DNA from: Candidatus Kerfeldbacteria bacterium
GTDB taxonomy: Bacteria > Patescibacteriota > Patescibacteriia > UBA9570
Assembly (NCBI GenBank): GCA_003512175.1
Contig: DOSP01000108.1
Span: 1 to 8,963 of the forward strand
Direction of reading: 5' to 3'
Length of the DNA: 8,963 nt
How positions within the stretch are numbered: the stretch's first letter is position 1; each line of letters starts with the position of its first letter. Shown one piece after another: positions 1-6,227 of this stretch. The translations under genes were made by a program, and so were the position numbers. The notes below the pieces were generated by a model, which saw only the letters and a list, made by a program, of their open reading frames with translations, searched no databases and was not told the DNA's origin.

Positions 1-1219
1 TGGCTTGTTCGAGACGGGCCAAATGGAGCGGCATGTACCCTAAGAAAAAAATAATCAGTGAAGCCGTACCCCATGACCAATGTCCTTCCAGTTGATTGAA
101 GATATGGCGCAAGCGCACGCGCAGTGGGATAGCTTTATTTTTCGAGAAGTGCCAGATTAAAAATGGAATGTTCTCGCTTCCCCACCCCCAGCGTTGCTGC
201 TGTTTGAATAAATTTTTCAGACTCTTCCATAAGTTATCGGACAGCACGGTATCCATGTAGATGGGCATATGGAGTGGCACAACGGCGTACTGGCCATCGT
301 AGTGCAGTAAGCACTGTACAAAAATACGCGAGTCGTCAGATACCACGTCGGTCTGCCAAAACCCAACATCCACTAACGCTTGCCACGGCATACTGTGCGA
401 GGAAAAGGTCAGTAACCGTTCCGGCCGAACCTGCTCGGACATCGACCAAAAAGTGGTACCAGTGGCCGCCACCCGCATGATGGCTGGTGAATCCCAAATA
501 TTATTACTAAACATTGGAATCGGCTGGTAACTGTGATGCAGTCGATCTGGGTGCGTCAGATAGGTATAGGTGAGGTAGTGCAGGTACTGGGTTTCGATAC
601 AGGAATCAACATCGAGCACCGTGACTATGACCTGCTCATATGGGATGCGCTGCGCATCAACCCACTGTTGAATCTGACGCCCCGCCCAGGCCAAATTCGC
701 TCCCTTGGTGGCGAGTTCGTCGGGTAAGCCATCGGGGTGATCGGTAACCAAAAAATGCCCATAGGCGGCACCGTAGCGGGCTTGCATGGCCTGACCATTG
801 GCTAAACTTGTCGGGAAGCGCTGCTCGGCGGCAAACACAATACTCACCTGGTCTTTGGGAAAGAGACTGCGGTCCAGGGCGGCAAAGGTTGACTCGACCA
901 CTTCTAAGCTTTCCGAGGCATTTGGGATAAAAATGATATGGCGAATGGCGGTACTGGCCGGTAGCGTGGCACAGCGCTTGGCCCAATCCACCGCCATAGT
1001 TTGTTTATATTTGACGAATGAGATGACTAAGAACGTACTGACGTAGATCACTTTCACCATCCAGTAAAAATCGTACGCTACAATCACATACACCATAGTC
1101 AGTGGAGAGATAAACGTGAAGACGACCGCTCCCAGCAGAGTGCCGAGTGAGATGATGCCAGGCAGCATCTCTAACAGTCGGTACTTATGATAGTCGTTGA
1201 AAAATGATCCACGCTTCAT
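1..1219 (-). CDS. Membrane-anchored family 2 glycosyltransferase, 3' end outside the window
   Basis: I translated this minus-strand frame directly: it is open from ATG at 1219 to the window edge, giving about 406 residues without a stop. Residues about 18-40 and 42-66 are two hydrophobic segments, so the protein starts as a membrane hairpin. A GT-A type catalytic region follows, with a DxD motif (VLDVDSC, D203 and D205), an acidic pair in TDVVSDDSRIF (D295/D296) and QQQRW at 340-344. D, DxD, acidic base and QxxRW is the signature of processive-type GT2 enzymes (cellulose/hyaluronan synthase-like), which move sugar from a nucleotide sugar to a growing glycan at the inner membrane face. Another hydrophobic stretch begins after residue 385. 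The ATG start overlaps the end of the permease gene by 35 nt, so translation is probably coupled. The sugar and product cannot be read from the sequence. The family is secure; the exact start is less so, since there is no strong Shine-Dalgarno sequence. Confidence 0.85.
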   Translation of the reverse strand, partial: MKRGSFFNDYHKYRLLEMLPGIISLGTLLGAVVFTFISPLTMVYVIVAYDFYWMVKVIYVSTFLVISFVKYKQTMAVDWAKRCATLPASTAIRHIIFIPNASESLEVVESTFAALDRSLFPKDQVSIVFAAEQRFPTSLANGQAMQARYGAAYGHFLVTDHPDGLPDELATKGANLAWAGRQIQQWVDAQRIPYEQVIVTVLDVDSCIETQYLHYLTYTYLTHPDRLHHSYQPIPMFSNNIWDSPAIMRVAATGTTFWSMSEQVRPERLLTFSSHSMPWQALVDVGFWQTDVVSDDSRIFVQCLLHYDGQYAVVPLHMPIYMDTVLSDNLWKSLKNLFKQQQRWGWGSENIPFLIWHFSKNKAIPLRVRLRHIFNQLEGHWSWGTASLIIFFLGYMPLHLARLEQA

Positions 1220-2354
1220 ACACAATACCACCAATAAATACGGCATACGCTAAGCCATGCACGACAAGAGATTGCGTTACGGTAAATGCCGAAGGCCGAT
1301 GCTGCACCGTCCGTAACCGTTGATGCATGTGCATAATCAGTATCCCATCCAACCCACCGATCAATGCCCCAGAAATACCGAGAATTTCAATAAAACTAAG
1401 CCACTGAAACAACAAGAACAACAGCGGCGGAGTCATCACCAACACCCATGCCAACCAAGGGCGAAGTTTGAAATCGAATTGATAGGTCTCGCGCAACACC
1501 ATGCCAGATACCAGGAATGAGGTGGTCATCGTGACACAGCCAAAAATGGCTCCAATCGTCAAGGCGGTTGGGCCCAAGATACTTCCTAACCCCTCCACCG
1601 CACTGGGCGTAGTGGCCGTGCCAGTGATCCCCACCACTACGGTAGCGAAGACGATATACACAATGACGGGAATGATTGAGCCTATGACGATTGCTCGACG
1701 CAGCCCAGTAAAATGGTGTTGTAATACCCGCTTCATATCTGGCACAGCCGATGCGGCGGACAGGGCAAATAACACTACGCCATAGGGCAAAAAAATAGCC
1801 GACGGTGATATCGCCGTCACATAGTTATGTGGTTCAACCCGTGGTATCCCAATCACAACGAGCCCAGTAATCAGGCTGAGCATCACGATCATTAGAATTT
1901 TTTCCACTGGCGTGATGGCGCGCAAGCCAATGAACAAGGCTGCGCCAACGACAGCGAGATAGATCAGGCCGAGTGGAATTTGGCTCAGTGACACGTATGG
2001 AGCCAGTAGAACAGACAATAAATGGCTTACTTCGAGGGTATAAGCCGACAGGGCGCCATACAGCCCAATACACAACGACAGCACGGCCACGATACGCCAG
2101 CGCTGACCAAGATACCGTTGGACATAGGCGGTAAATTGATGAGTGCCTTCGGTGCTTAAGACCACCTCACCATAGGCCAAATTGACGAGCCCTAAGACAG
2201 CGCCCAAGCCGAGTACATAGGCGATACCAATGGCCACACCGGCTTGCGAGAAGACATAGGGTAACCCAAAGATGCCAGCACCAACGGCCGTACCTACCAG
2301 CAACGCTACAGCCCCAAATACCGTACTTGGCCTACGGTGACCGCGCGCCAGCAT
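1185..2354 (-). CDS. Amino acid permease, aromatic amino acid transporter (HAAAP/AAAP-like) family
   Basis: This 389-residue protein is almost entirely hydrophobic, with about 11 predicted transmembrane segments. The first carries GTAVGAGIFGLP (residues 21-32), the unwound-helix glycine motif at the substrate site of APC-superfamily carriers; this form (GAGIxxLP) is typical of the tryptophan/tyrosine permease and SLC38-like branches. The length fits that family (about 380-420). The expected role is cation-coupled uptake of an amino acid across the cytoplasmic membrane, useful to an organism with little amino acid biosynthesis; the substrate is not determined. The start is the first ATG after an in-frame TAA, 9 nt downstream of the lipoprotein stop. 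No Shine-Dalgarno sequence is visible, so it probably depends on transcription and translation from the upstream gene. The 3' end overlaps the glycosyltransferase start by 35 nt. Family assignment is firm, substrate class is inferred. Confidence 0.87.
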   Translation of the reverse strand: MLARGHRRPSTVFGAVALLVGTAVGAGIFGLPYVFSQAGVAIGIAYVLGLGAVLGLVNLAYGEVVLSTEGTHQFTAYVQRYLGQRWRIVAVLSLCIGLYGALSAYTLEVSHLLSVLLAPYVSLSQIPLGLIYLAVVGAALFIGLRAITPVEKILMIVMLSLITGLVVIGIPRVEPHNYVTAISPSAIFLPYGVVLFALSAASAVPDMKRVLQHHFTGLRRAIVIGSIIPVIVYIVFATVVVGITGTATTPSAVEGLGSILGPTALTIGAIFGCVTMTTSFLVSGMVLRETYQFDFKLRPWLAWVLVMTPPLLFLLFQWLSFIEILGISGALIGGLDGILIMHMHQRLRTVQHRPSAFTVTQSLVVHGLAYAVFIGGIVYEAWIIFQRLS

Positions 2355-2363
2355 GCGATGATG

Positions 2364-2861
2364 TTAGAATTCGAAATCCTCTTCCTCTAAGGCTTGCAAC
2401 TGCTCATCCGTCAGGGCTGGTTCGTAGACCAGCTCATATTCGACAATGCCTTGATCATCGTAACTTGTGAAATAGACAGTGAAAATTTCCGGATTGTCTT
2501 CGTCACCTTTCAGGTATTCCATGTAATCAGTGGCCTCTTCAGAATTTTCCCAGCCGGCGGCCGCCATAGCGTCATTATAGTAGGTTCTGACGTCTTCGGT
2601 TGAAGCCGTGGTTTGGTAGGTGACGTCGGTTTCGTATTCGTTGCTGGAATAGTAACTGCGAATGGAGTCTGGGTAGCGAGTGACGATCTCTAAATCCTTT
2701 CCATAGACATCGGCAGCTTCTACCGCAATACTATCTTCTTCAAAATAAATGTCCTCAGCCGAGTTGTCATCGGTGGTTACCGTGGTTGGTCCGGTTGTTG
2801 AGGCACAGCTAGCCCCTAAGGTGGCTAAGCCTAGTACACTCAGAGCAAAATAACGTTTCAT
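2364..2861 (-). CDS. Small acidic secreted protein, probable lipoprotein, unknown function
   Basis: The protein has 165 residues. It starts with a short signal peptide, MKRYFALSVLGLATLGASCAS: a positive N-terminus, a hydrophobic core and Cys19. The residues before the cysteine (GAS, with Leu at -4) are not an ideal lipobox, so lipidation is likely but not certain. A Thr/Asp/Glu-rich linker (about 20-48) follows, then a folded region (about 58-150). This contains a pattern VTYQTTASTEDVRTYYNDAM followed by AAGW, which resembles small domains seen in other bacterial lipoproteins of unknown function, where a strand is followed by a helix ending in GW. The tail is very acidic (EEEDFEF). I do not recognise a specific family. 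The gene precedes the permease by 9 nt and may be its surface-anchored companion, but that is context only. No Shine-Dalgarno sequence lies before the ATG. Confidence 0.75.
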   Translation of the reverse strand: MKRYFALSVLGLATLGASCASTTGPTTVTTDDNSAEDIYFEEDSIAVEAADVYGKDLEIVTRYPDSIRSYYSSNEYETDVTYQTTASTEDVRTYYNDAMAAAGWENSEEATDYMEYLKGDEDNPEIFTVYFTSYDDQGIVEYELVYEPALTDEQLQALEEEDFEF

Positions 2862-2925
2862 GGGTCACGATATTAATAGATTAGGTCTGCGGCCTAGTAT
2901 ACCACAGTCCCAGAGGCGGGCACAA
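2862..2925 (-). promoter_or_regulatory. Possible promoter(s) for the lipoprotein-permease-glycosyltransferase group
   Basis: Two -10-like elements can be read on the minus strand. TATACT (2896-2901; 5 of 6 to consensus) lies over the last codons of the DUF3048 gene and has a weak -35 TTGTGC (2920-2925) at an 18-bp spacing, which would give a leader of about 28 nt. TAATAT (2870-2875) lies 8 nt before the ATG and would give a nearly leaderless transcript, but it has no recognisable -35. The 32-nt gap to the preceding gene is too short to exclude simple read-through. Confidence 0.3.
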
Positions 2926-3973
2926 TTGATATCCAAATTTGGCCACGATTGAGGGCTAGCCGATTACCAGCGGCGTCACGGAATACCGTACGACCAGCAC
3001 GGTCAAGTTTGCTCCAGGTTCCTTCAATGACTTGTCCATCCATCGCAAAATAGGCTTTCCCTGTGCCGGTCACCGCATAATTTACTCGGCCCTCGTCACC
3101 CGCCGGAATAGCTGCCGGGACAATTTGCACAATCACGGTGGTTGGTGACAAGGGATCTCCGGTCACGGCATCGGTCTGTAGCTCTCCCCCATTGCTGCGA
3201 TCATAACTATTGGTTTTCTTGTTGTAGTCGTAGCGAATAGCATAGAGTGGCCCAGAACCAAAATCAATCTCTACTGGGTCAACCATTAGCTCCTCGACCG
3301 GTGCAGCATCTTTGAATAACCAGGGCTCATAGTCGGGCTCAGTCAGATCTAGACGTTTATCACGCAAGGCCTTGGTTAAGAGCTCTCCGGTGGTAAATAA
3401 ATTATGTGGTGCCACTAATTTTGTATCGCGATAAAAGAATCTGGAATCTTCTGCCAGGGCCGATAAATCTTTCACCGTCAGTCCATCGACCGCCGCCATA
3501 GCTTCTGGGCTGCCACCGGCATGGCCATAGAGGGCATCATATTCAGCGACAAACTCCAAATACGTCGCCCGGGCGCTCCGAATTGGACCAATTTTATCAG
3601 GTAGTTCACCGGCAAACACGGCCAGAAAACGGGTAATACCGCCTTCCACTGGTAATTCATAAATGATTTGGGCAGCACTCAGCCCCGATTGTGGACGGAC
3701 ACCTCCGAATGCCGCATTTTCAATCATGATGGCCAGTGGCCAGCGATTCGCCTCAGCTGCGGGCACGATCACTCCATCCGTATGACGGGCTGCTTCACCC
3801 GTGATGATTGATTGGGTACTAGCTTCGGCTAATTCTGGTGTCACGCGCTCAACGATGGTTTGGCTTGGTACCGTGGCGGTTTGTGTCAGGCTCCACCACA
3901 CACCAGCCCAGACGGCTCCAGCTCCGGCCACCAATACGCCAGCTACAATGCCTAATTTTGTGTTCACTGTCAT
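2894..3973 (-). CDS. DUF3048 (YerB-like) membrane-anchored extracytoplasmic protein, downstream copy
   Basis: This 359-residue protein has one N-terminal membrane anchor (about residues 9-28) and a DUF3048 body. Conserved blocks read in order are WPLAIMIEN (78-86), RPQSGLSAA (93-101), EGGITRFLA (110-118), IGPIRSAR (128-135), HAGGSPEA (151-158) and APHNLF (188-193). The C-terminal half (about 230-359) matches the second DUF3048 domain region. The family includes Bacillus subtilis YerB; its biochemical role is unknown, but the anchor places it outside the membrane. It is a diverged paralogue of the gene 7 nt upstream, with the same block order and the same end pattern (hydrophobic strand ending in VVY). 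This copy has His151 before the GGS motif where the paralogue has a different residue. The start follows the upstream TAA by 7 nt. No Shine-Dalgarno sequence is evident, so coupling is likely. Confidence 0.9.
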   Translation of the reverse strand: MTVNTKLGIVAGVLVAGAGAVWAGVWWSLTQTATVPSQTIVERVTPELAEASTQSIITGEAARHTDGVIVPAAEANRWPLAIMIENAAFGGVRPQSGLSAAQIIYELPVEGGITRFLAVFAGELPDKIGPIRSARATYLEFVAEYDALYGHAGGSPEAMAAVDGLTVKDLSALAEDSRFFYRDTKLVAPHNLFTTGELLTKALRDKRLDLTEPDYEPWLFKDAAPVEELMVDPVEIDFGSGPLYAIRYDYNKKTNSYDRSNGGELQTDAVTGDPLSPTTVIVQIVPAAIPAGDEGRVNYAVTGTGKAYFAMDGQVIEGTWSKLDRAGRTVFRDAAGNRLALNRGQIWISIVPASGTVVY

Positions 3974-3980
3974 AACGTTG

Positions 3981-5111
3981 TTAATAGGTTACGGATATCT
4001 CTGTCGGGACAACTTCAATCCAGGTTGTGCCAGGATTATACTGCCATTCTGCTCCGGTGTCATCTAGGAAGGCCGTGCGTTGACCACGGTCGTTTTTGAG
4101 CCACCGCCCAACGTTCACCTCCCCATCTTGAAACAGTAATGCTTCACCTTGTCCAAGAGTCTCCATCGCCAGACGGCCAGTGGCAGGCTCGAGCAGTGTG
4201 GTGGCTACCCGTTGCACAATGATGTTATGAGCTTGTAATTGTTCAGCGGTATTGGCGTCATTATGTTCTACCCCGCCATTCCACCGTAGATAGGTGTTCG
4301 AGCTGGCCTGGTAGCGCCACTCAACAGCATAGTCATCTGATGAATACGCAATGGTCAACGGTGCTACCTGGTCCGGCAACTCGCTGGCCGGAGGTTCAGG
4401 TTTGAATGTCCAAGTGGTGAAATCACCAGGAGTCGTTTCTACACTGAGATCACGTAACGCATAATTAAATAATTCGGAATTCGAAAATAGATTATGTGGA
4501 GCCGCAATGGCTTCATCTCGGTAATAATATTGAGCGTTATAAAATTGGTTCAAATCGGTTAGATAATCAGATGAGCCCGTCAGGCCTAGCGCTTCTGGGC
4601 TACCGCCCACATAGGCAAAGACGCCGCCATATTCCTCAGCCCAATCAACATAGTAGGTGCGCGCACTCCGAATCGGGCCAATAGTTGGAATCGCTTCCGC
4701 GGTGGTATAGATAGCCAGGAATCGAGTAATCCCCCCTTCCGCTAAGGCTTCATACACAATACCGGCAGCACTTAAACCAGCCTGCGGTCGAATGGTGACT
4801 AAATTTTCGATCATCACGGCCAGCGGAAACCGATCACTATCTACTAATAACACAGGTACACCATCTAACGCACGTGGCACTTGTTGATTTAGATCAATCG
4901 CGGCAGGGATAGTCGAGTTCGTGATGAGATCGTCAGGTACCGTCACGCGAGCAGTACTCCAGGGCAATTTTCCGTAGTAACTGAGTACAATGTAGAGTCC
5001 AATCAGCACCACCACCAAACCTCCCGCCACCAACGCTAACGGCCTGACGATCCGATTACTACGGATAGACCACCAGATGTCCTTCAGTTTTTCTGAGCGA
5101 CTCTGGTCCAT
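3981..5111 (-). CDS. DUF3048 (YerB-like) membrane-anchored extracytoplasmic protein, upstream copy
   Basis: This 376-residue protein has a basic cytoplasmic N-terminus (about 22 residues), one transmembrane helix (about 23-46) and an external DUF3048 body. The blocks are FPLAVMIEN (95-103), RPQAGLSAA (108-116), EGGITRFLA (125-133), IGPIRSAR (144-151), YVGGSPEA (167-174) and APHNLF (204-209). These line up with the neighbouring paralogue, so the pair arose by duplication, but the remaining sequence has diverged strongly. In this copy the residues before GGS are YV rather than HA. The gene starts 3 nt after the bL25 stop codon, so it is almost certainly co-transcribed with bL25. The family's function is unknown. 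A cell-wall role is often suspected from location, and that is inference. Confidence 0.9.
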   Translation of the reverse strand: MDQSRSEKLKDIWWSIRSNRIVRPLALVAGGLVVVLIGLYIVLSYYGKLPWSTARVTVPDDLITNSTIPAAIDLNQQVPRALDGVPVLLVDSDRFPLAVMIENLVTIRPQAGLSAAGIVYEALAEGGITRFLAIYTTAEAIPTIGPIRSARTYYVDWAEEYGGVFAYVGGSPEALGLTGSSDYLTDLNQFYNAQYYYRDEAIAAPHNLFSNSELFNYALRDLSVETTPGDFTTWTFKPEPPASELPDQVAPLTIAYSSDDYAVEWRYQASSNTYLRWNGGVEHNDANTAEQLQAHNIIVQRVATTLLEPATGRLAMETLGQGEALLFQDGEVNVGRWLKNDRGQRTAFLDDTGAEWQYNPGTTWIEVVPTEISVTY

Positions 5112-5114
5112 GGA

Positions 5115-5816
5115 TTATTTCTCGGCCTTGGCTTTGGTATCTGCCTTAGCGTCTGTTTCAGCCGCTTCTTCCGTCGTTGGTTTCACTACGCCTTCTACTT
5201 TCGTGACATCTTCCGTCACCGTTTGGTTTAAGGCGGCTAATTCTTCATCAGTCCGAGGCGCGTTTACCGTAGCCACGATATCATCTGAAATGTCCATAAT
5301 TTTTACTCCCTCGGGCACATGGAGATCTTTAATTTTGATGGCATCGGTAAAGGTGGCTAACGATGAAATATCAATCGTAATTTCTTTAATCAGTTTACTG
5401 GGCAAACATTTGATGGTGATATGATCTTTGTTGTGGATGAAGGTCCCACCCAGTGTTTTTACCGCTGGAGACTCGCCGATAAAGACTAAATTTGCTTCAG
5501 ACGTAATTTCTTCATCCATGCGTACGGCGTAGAAATCAACATGCTGCATAGCATCATTCAAATTGTTCAATGACAGTTCCTGCACCACCACTGGGACGAC
5601 GGTACCATTATCAATCGATAAATTAATCAAACTACCCCGGCCGGCAGCCGCATACACTTTTTCAAATTGAGCGAGGTCGACTTCAACGTTCACATTAGCA
5701 CGACCATGACCATACACCACACCAGGTAATTTTTCGAGCTGGCGTAATTGAGCAACAGCCTTACCAGTGACTGTACGGGTGCGGGCGGATAACGCGAGGG
5801 TCTGTTCTTGAACCAT
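5115..5816 (-). CDS. rplY: 50S ribosomal protein bL25, long CTC/TL5-type
   Basis: The product binds 5S rRNA in the large ribosomal subunit. The N-terminal L25 beta-barrel covers about residues 5-95, with LPGVVYGHG (30-38) and the strand ending MQHVDFYAV (90-98), both typical of bL25. A second beta domain (about 100-186), with KTLGGTFIHN and VPEGVKIMDIS, is the C-terminal domain of the long CTC/TL5 form. At 233 residues it is a little longer than usual because of a charged tail (about 187-233) rich in Glu, Thr, Ala and Lys, ending in an alternating Ala/Lys/Asp stretch. The ATG at 5816 gives the expected N-terminus (QTLALSARTRTVTGK). No Shine-Dalgarno sequence precedes it; the 32-nt gap is A/T-rich on this strand but shows no convincing -35/-10 pair. 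It is probably expressed with the zinc-ribbon gene upstream and the DUF3048 genes downstream. Confidence 0.95.
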   Translation of the reverse strand: MVQEQTLALSARTRTVTGKAVAQLRQLEKLPGVVYGHGRANVNVEVDLAQFEKVYAAAGRGSLINLSIDNGTVVPVVVQELSLNNLNDAMQHVDFYAVRMDEEITSEANLVFIGESPAVKTLGGTFIHNKDHITIKCLPSKLIKEITIDISSLATFTDAIKIKDLHVPEGVKIMDISDDIVATVNAPRTDEELAALNQTVTEDVTKVEGVVKPTTEEAAETDAKADTKAKAEK

Positions 5817-5848
5817 AAAACAAAACGAGGATTAAAACTTATAAATAG

Positions 5849-6190
5849 TTATGAGTGGAGGACGGCATATGTCAGCACGTCAGTGACGGCGGACGGTTGT
5901 TGCAACCAATTGTGTAGGGCAAACAGGTCATCCTCTGCCAGCACCTGGCTACCTTGGAAATGGACCACATCTTCTCGGCTGAGATCGCTAATTAATCCGA
6001 TAGAACTTATGAACGGCCCGGTGCTAAATAGTAGGGCAAGTAAGGAACCTTGGCAAGCCCCGCAACGCACATGCACTAATTCAGCCTTTTGGCTCTGGGT
6101 GATAGTCGTGCGGACCAACCGATCAAATGGTGCAGCACAATGCGGGCAGGTAGCCAACAGCTTCTGGAGAGCTTTTTTGGTGAGAGCCAT
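5849..6190 (-). CDS. Small zinc-ribbon protein, uncharacterised family
   Basis: The protein has 113 residues and no signal peptide or membrane helix. It carries two CxxC pairs, CPHC (C15, C18) and CGAC (C43, C46), 24 residues apart, a layout that should bind one zinc ion in a ribbon. After the second pair comes a hydrophobic stretch (SLLALLFSTGPFISSIGLISDL, about 49-70), then an acidic helical part, EDVVHFQG and LAEDDLFALHNWLQQ. I recall proteins of this shape (CxxC, CxxC, SLLAL, glycine-rich hydrophobic segment, TDL/SDL, EDDL.FH.FL) as hypothetical proteins of Patescibacteria, but I cannot name a function. A nucleic acid or protein binding role is possible. It lies between rodA and bL25 and heads the bL25 transcription unit. 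No Shine-Dalgarno sequence is present; a good promoter lies directly upstream. Confidence 0.8.
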   Translation of the reverse strand: MALTKKALQKLLATCPHCAAPFDRLVRTTITQSQKAELVHVRCGACQGSLLALLFSTGPFISSIGLISDLSREDVVHFQGSQVLAEDDLFALHNWLQQPSAVTDVLTYAVLHS

Positions 6191-6191
6191 A

Positions 6192-6227
6192 CGTCAAGAC
6201 TGTACAATAAAAATGGACCACCGTCAA
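6192..6227 (-). promoter_or_regulatory. Predicted sigma-70-type promoter, near-leaderless, for the zinc-ribbon/bL25 unit
   Basis: On the minus strand TTGACG (6222-6227; 5 of 6 to the -35 consensus) is separated by exactly 17 bp from TACAGT (6199-6204; keeps the key T, A and final T of the -10 box). Counting 7 nt on, the start of transcription falls near 6192, only about 2 nt before the ATG at 6190. The -35 overlaps the rodA TGA stop codon. A short inverted repeat CCGTC-N3-GACGG (6221-6233) overlaps the -35. Spacing and position are good; activity is not proven. Confidence 0.5.

Noticed and set aside
657..986. 109-codon minus-strand open frame inside the glycosyltransferase
   Set aside because: It is out of frame with the glycosyltransferase, whose own frame carries all catalytic motifs without a break. 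Its translation is Arg/Cys/Pro-rich with no recognisable pattern.
2880..2894. Hairpin TAGGTC-N3-GGCCTA after the second DUF3048 gene
   Set aside because: In the transcribed (minus) orientation the stem has a C-A mismatch and no T-tract follows, so a terminator is not supported.
6224..6226. UGA recoding (code 25, as in Gracilibacteria/SR1)
   Set aside because: rodA ends in TGA at the expected family length, and no other gene needs an in-frame TGA read as glycine. The standard code explains all genes.
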